A stretch of DNA of 64,000 bases from Shewanella gelidimarina (GTDB lineage Bacteria > Pseudomonadota > Gammaproteobacteria > Enterobacterales > Shewanellaceae), in NCBI RefSeq assembly GCF_023283945.1, contig NZ_JAKIKW010000011.1:62001-126000 (forward strand). The letters run 5' to 3'. The notes under the pieces are model-generated. The model was not told the origin of the DNA. It ran no database searches and worked only from the letters and a program-made list of their open reading frames with translations. The position numbers were made by a program, and so were the translations under genes. Numbering within the stretch: position 1 is the stretch's first letter; each line of letters begins with the position of its first letter. Shown here in pieces: positions 17,778 to 26,208 of this stretch.

Positions 17778-19307
17778 ATGATAAGCATGATAAAAAGCCT
17801 GATTGCCAGCTCTATACTCATCAGTGCCACTAGCGCCGCAGAGCAACCCAATATTCTAGTGATATTTGGTGACGATATTGGCTACAGCAATATTTCTGCC
17901 TATAACAACGGCATGCTTGGCTATCAAACGCCAAATATCGATAGCATTGCCAATGAAGGTGCAATGCTAACCTCCTATTATGCGGAGCAGTCGTGCACTG
18001 CTGGTCGTTCGGTATTTATTACCGGACAAATGCCTGTTCGTACCGGACTCAGTAAGGTCGGCTTACCTGGAGCTAGCCAAGGAATACAGCCTCAAGATAT
18101 AACCTTGGCGCAAACCCTCAAAGACTTAGGCTACGCAACCGGACAGTTTGGAAAAAATCACTTAGGCGATCGAGATGAAATGTTACCGACTAACCATGGT
18201 TTCGATGAGTTCATGGGTAACCTCTATCACTTGAATGCCGAAGAGGAACCTGAAAATGTCGATTACCCGCAAGACCCTGCCTTTAAAAAACGCTTTGGTC
18301 CGCGTGGCGTTATTCATTCCTACGCAGATGGAAAAATTGAAGATACCGGTCCGCTAACAAGTAAACGCATGGAAACCGTAGACGATGAAACCCTAGCAGC
18401 AGCCAATGACTTTATCAGCCGCCAAGTGAAGCAGAAAAAGCCCTTCTTTGTTTGGTATAACAGTACGCGAATGCATAACTACACTCACGTCAGCGATAAA
18501 CATTCTGGTGTAACGGGCTTAGGAGACTACGCAGATGGTATGGTTGAGCACGATAACCTTATAGGAGAGTTGCTGGCCCATTTAACCTCACTAGATATTG
18601 ATGATAATACGCTGGTGATCTACACCACCGATAATGGTCCGATGAATGCCACCTGGCCAGACGCTGCCACGGGTCCCTTTAGAGGCGAAAAGAATACCGG
18701 CTGGGAGGGCGGATTTAGGGTGCCTGCGTTAGTAAAATGGCCCAAGCACATTAAACCAAACTCCAAGTTTAACGGTATAATGTCATCAGCGGACTGGTTT
18801 CCAACCCTAACCAGCATCGCTGGTAACTCAGAGATAAAAAAGCAATTACTCGCAGGTTATACCGCCAAAAATGGTAAGCAATACCACAATCATTTAGATG
18901 GTTATAATCAAGTCGATTACCTCAGCCATCAAACTGATGAAAGCGCCAGAAAGCAGTTTTTCTATTGGTCTGATGATGGCGAATTACTTGCTATGCGGGA
19001 TGGCCGTTGGAAATTTAATTTTAAGATCCAAGAAAGTAAAGGCATTGCTGTTTGGACTCAGTCTCAAACAACCTTAAGAATCCCTAAACTGTTTGATCTT
19101 GCCACTGACCCTTACGAAAAAGGTGATCAAGGCTTTGGTTATGATGACTGGTGGTATAAGCGTGCATTTGTTGCTGTTCCGGCACAGATAAAAGTAAAAC
19201 AAATGTTAGAAAGCTTTAAAGCATTTCCACCACGACAAGTCCCCGGCAGTTTTACGGTCGATATCGACATGCAGGATCTTATCAATATCTCCAAGCAAGC
19301 TCAGTAA
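17778..19307 (+). CDS. Periplasmic arylsulfatase (type I sulfatase)
   Basis: A 509-residue sulfatase with an N-terminal signal peptide (MISMIKSLIASSILISATSA). The metal-binding VIFGDDIGY follows it. The formylglycine motif is CTAGR with its cysteine at residue 73, a C-X-A-X-R rather than the commoner C-X-P-X-R form, so it needs a maturation enzyme encoded elsewhere. GKNHLGDRDEMLPTNHGFDEF and TDNGP complete the active site. It hydrolyses sulfate esters in the periplasm. It lies directly after the amidohydrolase gene and is probably co-transcribed with it. Confidence 0.92.
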   Translation: MISMIKSLIASSILISATSAAEQPNILVIFGDDIGYSNISAYNNGMLGYQTPNIDSIANEGAMLTSYYAEQSCTAGRSVFITGQMPVRTGLSKVGLPGASQGIQPQDITLAQTLKDLGYATGQFGKNHLGDRDEMLPTNHGFDEFMGNLYHLNAEEEPENVDYPQDPAFKKRFGPRGVIHSYADGKIEDTGPLTSKRMETVDDETLAAANDFISRQVKQKKPFFVWYNSTRMHNYTHVSDKHSGVTGLGDYADGMVEHDNLIGELLAHLTSLDIDDNTLVIYTTDNGPMNATWPDAATGPFRGEKNTGWEGGFRVPALVKWPKHIKPNSKFNGIMSSADWFPTLTSIAGNSEIKKQLLAGYTAKNGKQYHNHLDGYNQVDYLSHQTDESARKQFFYWSDDGELLAMRDGRWKFNFKIQESKGIAVWTQSQTTLRIPKLFDLATDPYEKGDQGFGYDDWWYKRAFVAVPAQIKVKQMLESFKAFPPRQVPGSFTVDIDMQDLINISKQAQ

Positions 19308-19320
19308 GCTCATCAGCAGC

Positions 19321-19356
19321 CTTACCGTAAGTAGACCTTCAGTTGCTTACGGTAAG
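19321..19356 (+). terminator. Hairpin after the arylsulfatase gene
   Basis: Perfect 11-bp inverted repeat CTTACCGTAAG / CTTACGGTAAG with a 14-base loop and no T-run. It may be a weak terminator or a 3' stabilising hairpin. Confidence 0.45.
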
Positions 19357-19439
19357 CATTGCTAATATCAGCCCTAGCCTCCCCCTTAGATTAAACGGTA
19401 TAATCGGCCTATTAGTTTCATCATGACATAGGCCTAAAC

Positions 19440-19718
19440 ATGGCAAAAACGGCAGCTGCACTGCACATTTTGGTTAAGCATAAAGAGCTTGGCGAAGACA
19501 TTATTAAGCAATTGAACAAAGGCGTTAAGTTTGACGTGCTTGCTAAGAAACACTCTAGCTGTCCGTCGGGTAAAAAAGGCGGTAGTTTAGGCGAGTTCAA
19601 AAGAGGCCAAATGGTGCCGCAATTCGATAAGGTCTGCTTCAGCGGTGAGTTGATTACACCGCATTTAGTTAAAACCAAATTCGGCTGGCATGTGATTAAA
19701 GTTCTGTATCGAACTTAG
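19440..19718 (+). CDS. ppiC: Peptidyl-prolyl cis-trans isomerase C (parvulin)
   Basis: A 92-residue single-domain parvulin, the family's usual length. It opens [15 protein letters not shown] and carries the conserved [16 protein letters not shown] and [12 protein letters not shown] segments. It catalyses proline isomerisation during protein folding in the cytosol. The gene is intact. Immediately after its stop begins an array of five partial copies of its own 3' end (19749-20498). Confidence 0.95.
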   Translation: MAKTAAALHILVKHKELGEDIIKQLNKGVKFDVLAKKHSSCPSGKKGGSLGEFKRGQMVPQFDKVCFSGELITPHLVKTKFGWHVIKVLYRT

Positions 19719-19739
19719 CAAACTTAACCCTACCGATGC

Positions 19740-19880
19740 ATGGAAAAAGCCAAATGGGTTATTCCCAACCCATTCGACAAGGTTTGCTTCAGCGGTGAGT
19801 TAATTACACCGCATTTAGTTAAAACACTCTTTATGAAAAGATGGGGTTGGCATGTGATTAAGGTGCTTTATCGTACCTAA
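19740..19880 (+). pseudogene. Partial ppiC 3' copy with a 46-codon open frame
   Basis: The first repeat unit happens to carry an ATG (19740) in frame with a PpiC-like C-terminus: [18 protein letters not shown], then a four-residue insertion, then [11 protein letters not shown] and TAA. There is no ribosome-binding site and the parvulin N-terminal half is missing, so a functional product is unlikely. Its differences from ppiC within the alignable blocks are all at synonymous positions. Confidence 0.6.
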
Positions 19881-20498
19881 CAGCTTTTAATAAGATAAAA
19901 GGCCAAATGGGTTATTCCCAGTCCATTCGACAAGGTCTGCTTCAGCGGTGAGTTAATTACGCCGCATTTAGTTAAAACCCTCTCATTGAAGATAAGGGTT
20001 GGCATGTGATTAAGGTGCTTTACCGTACCTAACAGCTTTTAATAAGATAAAAGGCCAAATGGGTTATTCCCAGCCCATTCGACAAGGTTTGCTTCAGCGC
20101 TGAGTTAACTACACCACATTTAGTTAAAACACTCTTTATGAAAAGATGGGGTTGGCATGTGATTAAGGTGCTTTATCGTACCTAACAGCTTTTAATAAGA
20201 TAAAAGGCCAAATGGGTTATTCCCAGCCCATTCGACAAGGTTTGCTTCAGCGGTGAGTTAATTACACCGCATTTAGTTAAAACACTCTTTATGAAAAGAT
20301 GGGGTTGGCATGTGATTAAGGTGCTTTATCGTACCTAACAGCTTTTAATAAGATAAAAGGCCAAATGGGTTATTCCCAGTCCATTCGACAAGGTCTGCTT
20401 CAGCGGTGAGTTAATTACGCCGCATTTAGTTAAAACCCTCTCATTGAAGATAAGGGTTGGCATGTGATTAAGGTGCTTTACCGGACTTAGCAAACTTA
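19749..20498 (+). repeat. Five tandem ~153-bp repeats derived from the 3' end of ppiC
   Basis: Units begin at GCCAAATGGG at 19749, 19902, 20054, 20207 and 20360, with periods of 153, 152, 153 and 153 bp. Each holds the last ~38 codons of ppiC plus a spacer (CAGCTTTTAATAAGAT). Two versions occur in the order A-B-A-A-B. Version A carries a 12-base in-frame insertion after the VKT codons; version B is one base shorter there and is frameshifted. The last unit ends in ACTTAGCAAACTTA (20485-20498), exactly the sequence that follows intact ppiC (19713-19726). Confidence 0.93.
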
Positions 20499-20695
20499 GC
20501 GCCTCAACCTGAAAGTTTGCCAAGTATCACTTGTAGGCCATTACCTCCTAAAAAACCTGAAACTGCAATATTCACATCTCAATCTGCTGCGTCAAACTCA
20601 TAGACCCACACTTAAATCCCCTTACGCTCTTTTCACATGGGCCTGCTCAAAGGGCAGCCCCTAAAATTACCTACCACTAATTATATAGATTGTTA
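20499..20695. other. Intergenic region between the repeat array and the promoter sites
   Basis: No gene was recognised. A GC-rich hairpin (GGGCCTGC / GCAGCCCC) lies at 20639-20662 without a T-run; it may weakly stop read-through from the ppiC array into the respiratory operon. Confidence 0.4.
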
Positions 20696-20711
20696 TTTGA
20701 TCGATGTCACA
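20696..20711. promoter_or_regulatory. CRP/FNR-type binding site 1
   Basis: TTTGATCGATGTCACA matches the CRP pattern TGTGA-N6-TCACA at nine of ten defined positions and the FNR pattern TTGAT-N4-ATCAA at eight of ten. It lies 250 bp before the cytochrome gene. Confidence 0.6.
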
Positions 20712-20725
20712 TAGACCAAAAGTAT

Positions 20726-20739
20726 TTGATCCATGTCAA
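20726..20739. promoter_or_regulatory. CRP/FNR-type binding site 2
   Basis: TTGATCCATGTCAA matches the FNR consensus at nine of ten positions. It repeats the first site's core 29 bp further on, about three helical turns, so the two dimers would face the same side. This suggests anaerobic activation of the operon. Confidence 0.65.
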
Positions 20740-20959
20740 CCAAGGTTTAAGTTCCTGCTGATCTGCCATAAAAGCCATAGAACTAATTAAGTAGGTGTAT
20801 TAGGTTAAATAAACACCACGTAACATTTTATTAACAGACCAGTGAAAGTCGACGTTAAACACTTTCTTGTAGTAGATGATTAATTGTCATCACTTATTTG
20901 GCCGTAGTTGCTAATAAATACAAAACCATATGAATAATATGACTATTTTGGAGTGTGAC

Positions 20960-21610
20960 ATGACAAGAGTTAGCCAACTACCTACGTTGTCTGCAATCCT
21001 ATTTCTCAGCATTTTATGCAGTGTAAATGTGAGCGCAAACAGTCAAGAACTTATCGATAAAGGCAAGACGCTATATAACCAGAACTGTGTCTTTTGCCAT
21101 CAGGCAGACGCTATAGGTAAGGCTGGATTCGCGCCTTCACTCTCTAACCCTGAGCTGTTGGCAATCGCATCTGATAAATACCTGATGGCCACGATTAGGG
21201 ATGGCCGTGTCGGTACCTCTATGGTTCCCTATGCTCATCTTGGCAAAGAAAAAATTGTCGCGATTGTGGCCTACCTCAGAAGCCATGAGACCCTGACTCA
21301 CCGCTCTACCGAAGTTGATAAACAACGCTCGGCCCAAGGTGATGCCCGTAAGGGGGCGCTGTGGTATAGAGATATCTGCTCTACCTGCCATGGCCCTGAA
21401 GGCGACGGTTATTTAGCAGGTTCATCGGGTACCGCCATTGGTAAGGCAGGCTTCCTCAACAAAGCCAGTGACGGCTTTATTCGAGAGACGATCAAGTATG
21501 GTCGATCCAATACCCGCATGTTGCCATTCTATGGTTCGACCGGACTGGCTAATCTCGATGAACAAGAGATTGAAGACATTATCACCTATCTGCGCACACT
21601 AAATAAGTAA
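20960..21610 (+). CDS. Periplasmic dihaem cytochrome c (cytochrome c4-like)
   Basis: Start at the ATG at 20960, which follows GGAG and begins a signal peptide (MTRVSQLPTLSAILFLSILC, cleavage near VSAN). The mature protein holds two class-I cytochrome domains, with CVFCH and CSTCH haem motifs and later methionine candidates as axial ligands (SMVPY, RMLPF). It lies 10 bp before the molybdoenzyme gene. In Nap systems the dihaem NapB plays this part; this protein is unrelated in fold to NapB but could replace it as the enzyme's redox partner. Confidence 0.88.
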   Translation: MTRVSQLPTLSAILFLSILCSVNVSANSQELIDKGKTLYNQNCVFCHQADAIGKAGFAPSLSNPELLAIASDKYLMATIRDGRVGTSMVPYAHLGKEKIVAIVAYLRSHETLTHRSTEVDKQRSAQGDARKGALWYRDICSTCHGPEGDGYLAGSSGTAIGKAGFLNKASDGFIRETIKYGRSNTRMLPFYGSTGLANLDEQEIEDIITYLRTLNK

Positions 21611-21620
21611 GGGATTTGAG

Positions 21621-24329
21621 ATGAAAAGAAGTAAGGAAAATAACCTATCACGTCGCAACTTCCTCAAAGGTAGTGGGTTTATTGCTACAACTGCAGCAGG
21701 TGGTGGATTGTTTGTCGCCAGTAACCCTGAACTAGAGGCCGCGCCAGCAACAGCTTCACCTAAAAAGAGAACAACAGCCCTAGCACAATGTCCATACTGC
21801 GGCGTGGGGTGTGGCACCATTATTCAGGTTGAAGATGGCAAAATTGTCTCGATGCGTCCCGATAAAGACCACCCAACTAACTACGGCTTACAGTGCATCA
21901 AAGGGTTAACGGCAGCAGAGCCAATGTATGTTGACCGCATGGAGGGAGAGCCCTACGTACGCAAAGACGTCTGGGCTGAGTGGCAAAAACCTAATCACGG
22001 TGATATGGAGTATATCAGCCAAACTAAAGGCTCTTTCGACGAAGAGCACTTTGTCCGAGCTCCCTACCATGATGTCTCTGATATGGTGGCGCGTAAAGTC
22101 GCCCACTTTGCTAAGAAGTACTCAGGTAACTCAATCTCTCTTTATGGTTCTGGCCAGCTCACCATGGAGGGACAATATCTAGAGAACCTGTTTATGAAGG
22201 GCGTATTAGGCTCAAATACCATCGAAGCTAACGCACGTATGTGTATGACCTCTGCGGTTACTGGCTACTTTGCCACGTTAGGATCGGATACACCGCCATT
22301 GGCTTATGATGATATCGAGATAGCCGATATGGTGATGCATTTTGGTCATAATGCCCGAGAGTCACACCCGATCATCTTCTGGCGAATCGCCGACCATAAG
22401 AAGAAAAATGATATCCCAACCGTTGTGGTTGACCCTCGTAATACTGGCACCAGTAAAGGTTATGAGGACATCAACAGTAACAATCATGTGCATGTCCCTA
22501 TTCTTAATGGCGATATCAGCTTCCTCAATGCGATTGCCCATGTGCTACTTAACGAGCATAACGATGTGATCGATTGGGACTTTCTCAAGGCGCATGTCAG
22601 TGGCTGGGAGGAATACATTGAAGGGGTGCAAAATGATTATAGCCCCGAACAGGTACAAGACAGAATGGGCGGCATTAACCACGATGTCTCACCGGATAAA
22701 ATTCGCTTAGTCGCGCAGATGTTTGCCGATGCCACCCGCAAGCGTCTTGCCCGTGGTAAAGGTAAGCAAGACGGTAAGGGAACAGGTGGCGTGATCATCA
22801 TGTGGGGAATTGGCTATAACCAACATATCCATGGTCAGCATAATGTCATCTCGATCATCAACCTACTCACCTTAACGGGTAATTTGGCTAAACCCGGTTG
22901 CGGCCCATTCTCAATGACAGGTCAACCTAATGCCATGGGTGAGCGCTTCACGGGAGGGTTGACCGGTCGCCTGCCATTTAACGAAGGGTTAAATAATCTT
23001 GAGCATCGCAAGCATATGGCGAAGATGTGGCGTGTACCAGAGAAAAATCTCGACACTGCGGCCAACTCACCCAACCCAGGTTATGCCGTTGGTATGATGG
23101 AGCGAGCCCTTAAAGATGATCTTAAAGCGATGTTCTTGGTTTATGCCACCCATATTGATCTCCCCGACCAATTTAATCTGGTGCGTCCCGCATTGCTGAA
23201 AACCTTCAACGTGGTGCAGGAGATCTACCGTCATGCGCCCAATAATCTCTATGCCGACGTGATCTTTCCCGCTTGTACTTGGGGTGAGGTTAACGGGGTC
23301 TACATTAGCTCAGAGCGTCGAATCAATATCACTGAAAAAGCGGCACAAGGCCCAACAGGTTGCCGTCCAGATATGGATATGGTGATAGATAAGGGTAAAG
23401 AAATCGCTAATCTACTGGGTATGGATGGTGATGCTATCTTCCCCTATAAGCGAGGAGAAGATGGTGAATATGACGCCGAAGAGGTGTTCAGAGATGTCTG
23501 CCGTGCATCGGTTGGCACTGATGCCGATCTCTCTGGGATCTTAGAGCGTGAAAAACTCGACGGCATTAGCCCCTATGAGCAGCTTAAAACCCTCCGTGGG
23601 ATCCAGTGGCCTGCACCGAACTATGACTCGGCCAAGAATGGCGGCACTAAGCGCCGTTATATGATGCAAGAAGGCCAGTGGGAAAACCGACCTTATGGCT
23701 ATTTCCGTACTAAGGATGGCAAGGTCAACATGAAGCTGTGTAAGCAGGACTACAGCCAACGAAAAGAGATCACCAAAAAGTTAATGGAGTTTGGGGTTAA
23801 AAAAGATCACTACACCATCGATAACCAAGACTTGATCATCAAAGCGCGTGATATGGGGTTAACGCCCGATCTTCCTGATGAGGAGTTCAGAGGCATTTCT
23901 TGGAAGGAGGTCCCCAACGACAAATACCCCTACTGGATGGGCTTAGGGGTTGTTTATGAACATTTTCATACCGCCAAATCTAATCGTAGCCCCACCACTC
24001 GTCGCTTAGTGCCAGAGATGTATGTGGAGATGCATAGCGAGGATGCTAACGATCTCGGCATAAAGGATGGCGAGTGGGTTCGTGTGGTCACAAGACGTGG
24101 TTCACTCGAGGCTCGCGCTCAAGTGGGTGGCACTGACAGTATCGTCAAACCCGCACGTAACAATGTGCCTAGAGGCTATATGTTTGGCCCTTGGAACCTC
24201 TCTGTTGCTGATAGCGCCGATCCAAAGAAGAACAAGTGGCTAGCCAACGGTATCACCAACCGTTGCTGGGATCCGGTATCGGGACAGGTCGACTTTAAGA
24301 AGTTGGCCGCCAGGATAGAGAAGATCTAA
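21621..24329 (+). CDS. NapA-family periplasmic molybdopterin oxidoreductase, divergent
   Basis: A 902-residue bis-MGD enzyme, about 70 residues longer than E. coli NapA. It has a twin-arginine signal (SRRNFLKGSGF). The [4Fe-4S] motif is CPYCGVGC ... GLQCIKG, keeping the lysine that links cluster and cofactor. The molybdenum ligand is the cysteine of NARMCMTSAV; the lack of a histidine after it argues against formate dehydrogenase. Compared with E. coli NapA as I recall it, NQHTRG is NQHIHG here and MDEP is SDTP, so the substrate pocket may differ. Nitrate is the default substrate guess, but another oxyanion is possible. No NapD chaperone is encoded nearby. Confidence 0.88.
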   Translation: MKRSKENNLSRRNFLKGSGFIATTAAGGGLFVASNPELEAAPATASPKKRTTALAQCPYCGVGCGTIIQVEDGKIVSMRPDKDHPTNYGLQCIKGLTAAEPMYVDRMEGEPYVRKDVWAEWQKPNHGDMEYISQTKGSFDEEHFVRAPYHDVSDMVARKVAHFAKKYSGNSISLYGSGQLTMEGQYLENLFMKGVLGSNTIEANARMCMTSAVTGYFATLGSDTPPLAYDDIEIADMVMHFGHNARESHPIIFWRIADHKKKNDIPTVVVDPRNTGTSKGYEDINSNNHVHVPILNGDISFLNAIAHVLLNEHNDVIDWDFLKAHVSGWEEYIEGVQNDYSPEQVQDRMGGINHDVSPDKIRLVAQMFADATRKRLARGKGKQDGKGTGGVIIMWGIGYNQHIHGQHNVISIINLLTLTGNLAKPGCGPFSMTGQPNAMGERFTGGLTGRLPFNEGLNNLEHRKHMAKMWRVPEKNLDTAANSPNPGYAVGMMERALKDDLKAMFLVYATHIDLPDQFNLVRPALLKTFNVVQEIYRHAPNNLYADVIFPACTWGEVNGVYISSERRINITEKAAQGPTGCRPDMDMVIDKGKEIANLLGMDGDAIFPYKRGEDGEYDAEEVFRDVCRASVGTDADLSGILEREKLDGISPYEQLKTLRGIQWPAPNYDSAKNGGTKRRYMMQEGQWENRPYGYFRTKDGKVNMKLCKQDYSQRKEITKKLMEFGVKKDHYTIDNQDLIIKARDMGLTPDLPDEEFRGISWKEVPNDKYPYWMGLGVVYEHFHTAKSNRSPTTRRLVPEMYVEMHSEDANDLGIKDGEWVRVVTRRGSLEARAQVGGTDSIVKPARNNVPRGYMFGPWNLSVADSADPKKNKWLANGITNRCWDPVSGQVDFKKLAARIEKI

Positions 24330-24344
24330 CCGGTTTCACTTTAT

Positions 24345-24380
24345 GAGTTAGCACTTAAACAGCAAGCAAAGTGCTAGCTC
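24345..24380 (+). promoter_or_regulatory. Intercistronic hairpin after the NapA-like gene
   Basis: GAGTTAGCACTT and AAGTGCTAGCTC can pair around a 12-base loop, with no T-run after. It lies in the 103-bp gap before the NapG-like gene and may protect the upstream message or reduce downstream expression. Confidence 0.5.
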
Positions 24381-24432
24381 GCTATTTTCAAATTTATTAA
24401 CTCGAATTCAAGATCAATAGCGGGGTGGCAAT

Positions 24433-25038
24433 TTGAATAGGCGTCATTTTATTAAGCAACTGAGTGTAGTGACAGCGGTTGGGCTCACGTTGAAAACCTC
24501 ACTGGCTAACGCGGCCTTTAAGGTGAAACAGTTCACTCAACGTTACGTTCGTCCGCCTGGCTCATTGACTGAAGATGACTTTATCAGTCAGTGCATACGC
24601 TGTAATCAGTGTGCTGAGATCTGCCCCAATAACTGTATTAAGTTTTTCGGCACCGAAAATGGTATAGCCTCCCACGGCACCCCCTATATCAGCCCCAGAG
24701 AGAAAGCCTGCATCTTGTGCATGAAGTGTGGTGATGTCTGCCCAAGCGGAGCCATTCAACCCATTAAACGCGAACTAACCCCAATAATCGAACAGGTTAA
24801 CATGGGCATTGCCCGTGTCGATAAACAACTGTGCCTCTCTTGGCAGGGAAAATCTTGCGGCGTCTGTTACCGTGCCTGCCCGCTGCAAGATAAAGCCATT
24901 ATCGTGGGCTTTATGGAACAACCAGAGATCCTCGACGCTTGTGTAGGTTGCGGACTGTGTGAAAGCAGCTGCATTCAGATCCCACAAGCGGTGAAGATCA
25001 TCCCCAGTCACACCATAGATCAACTGAGGAACTCATGA
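24433..25038 (+). CDS. napG: NapG-like four-cluster ferredoxin, Tat-exported
   Basis: A 201-residue protein starting at a TTG preceded by GGGGTGG. It has a twin-arginine signal (NRRHFIKQLS) and four [4Fe-4S] cysteine groups: CIRCNQCAEICP, CILCMKCGDVCP, C-X7-CGVCYRACP and CVGCGLCESSC. This is NapG architecture. NapG with NapH forms a quinol dehydrogenase passing electrons to the periplasmic reductase. Its stop overlaps the start of the NapH-like gene by four bases. Confidence 0.88.
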   Translation: MNRRHFIKQLSVVTAVGLTLKTSLANAAFKVKQFTQRYVRPPGSLTEDDFISQCIRCNQCAEICPNNCIKFFGTENGIASHGTPYISPREKACILCMKCGDVCPSGAIQPIKRELTPIIEQVNMGIARVDKQLCLSWQGKSCGVCYRACPLQDKAIIVGFMEQPEILDACVGCGLCESSCIQIPQAVKIIPSHTIDQLRNS

Positions 25039-26096
25039 TGGAAAAGGAGTTTGCCCCAGCAGGTCTCTCGAAACAGAAACCAATAACAGCCAGTAAACCA
25101 TTCGCTCTGTACCGACACCTCAATAAGTTGCGTTGGCTGTCACTGGCGGTGGTTTTCTTGATGCTGATTTTGATCCCGCTGCTGAGTATTTATCAGCACT
25201 ATGTCGCAGCGCAGGGATATAACCATCTATCGCCATCGCAAACCTTGCTTTATGACACCATGGAATTTATCAGTGCCCCCTTTGTCGATGCGCCTGAACA
25301 TGATCTCGACGCCATCAAGGGAACGACCTGGTCAGGACAGCTATTTGGCGTCAAACTCAGCGATCCTTTGGCCATTGTTGGCCAGAGTGCCGCCAGCCTC
25401 AAGCTCTATTGGCCCCTGATACTCACTGCCGTTATTCCGCTTTTGGCCACCCTGATATTTGGACGTTTTTTCTGTGGTTGGATCTGCCCAGCGACCTTTA
25501 TCTATGAGCTCAACTCCAATCTATCGGTTTACCTCAGTCGTTTTGGTATCAAAAACAACCGACGCTTTCACAAGAATATCAAATACCTAGTGCTAGCACT
25601 GGGCATTGGGATATCGGCCTACACAGGCACACTCGCTTTTGCCAGCATCTACCCACCCGCGGTATTGGGGAGAGAGCTTTACTTCTCCATTGCGCTATCA
25701 GGCTTTGGCGGCGGAACGCTGTTTTTTATCCTCACCTTAGGGTTTGACACCTTTGTCAGCCGCCGCGGGATCTGTCGTTATTTCTGCCCCGGTGGCGCGC
25801 TCTACTCATTACTTGGACGCTATAGAGTCGTCAGAGTAAAACGCTTAGTTGAGCCCTGCAATGACTGTAATAAATGCAATGCGGTGTGTGAGTTTGACCT
25901 AGATCCAATGCGCGACAACTTTGGAGCAGAATGTAATAACTGCACCGCTTGTATCTCAGTTTGCCCTAAAAGTGCCATGAGTCTGACGCTATCAATTTCA
26001 GACCAGCCCAACCAAGGGCCGGGCCATCAAAGTCGGCAGTATCGTCAACAAAATAGCGACCATAACGAAACGATTCAAGTTAAAAACATAAGCTAG
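25035..26096 (+). CDS. napH: NapH-like membrane polyferredoxin
   Basis: A 353-residue membrane protein with four or five helices. It has the cytoplasmic motifs CGWICPATF and CRYFCPGGA typical of the NapH/NosR/CcoG family, then two ferredoxin clusters near the C-terminus (CNDCNKCNAVC, CNNCTACISVCP). It is longer than E. coli NapH (about 290 residues) because of an enlarged first periplasmic loop containing YDTMEFISAPF. It oxidises quinol in the membrane and hands electrons to the NapG-like ferredoxin. The start overlaps the napG stop. Confidence 0.88.
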   Translation: MMEKEFAPAGLSKQKPITASKPFALYRHLNKLRWLSLAVVFLMLILIPLLSIYQHYVAAQGYNHLSPSQTLLYDTMEFISAPFVDAPEHDLDAIKGTTWSGQLFGVKLSDPLAIVGQSAASLKLYWPLILTAVIPLLATLIFGRFFCGWICPATFIYELNSNLSVYLSRFGIKNNRRFHKNIKYLVLALGIGISAYTGTLAFASIYPPAVLGRELYFSIALSGFGGGTLFFILTLGFDTFVSRRGICRYFCPGGALYSLLGRYRVVRVKRLVEPCNDCNKCNAVCEFDLDPMRDNFGAECNNCTACISVCPKSAMSLTLSISDQPNQGPGHQSRQYRQQNSDHNETIQVKNIS

Positions 26097-26208
26097 CGAC
26101 TTGCCATAAATGGCGAGTCTAATCAGTGATGTTAATGGCTGATAGTAATGAGCGATGTTAATGAATGGCTCATGTCGGTAAGTCATCAATTTAAATGGGC
26201 TGTAAATA

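Noticed and set aside
19740..19880. 46-codon PpiC-like fragment as a functional gene
   Set aside because: No ribosome-binding site, only the C-terminal part of a parvulin, and neighbouring units are frameshifted; listed as a pseudogene.
19749..20498. Tandem repeats as a CRISPR array
   Set aside because: Units are about 153 bp with almost no unique spacer, and they derive from the adjacent ppiC gene; there are no cas genes.
21621..24329. Formate dehydrogenase alpha subunit
   Set aside because: The molybdenum ligand motif is NARMCMTSAV as in NapA; formate dehydrogenases have a histidine right after the Cys/Sec, and no in-frame TGA is present.
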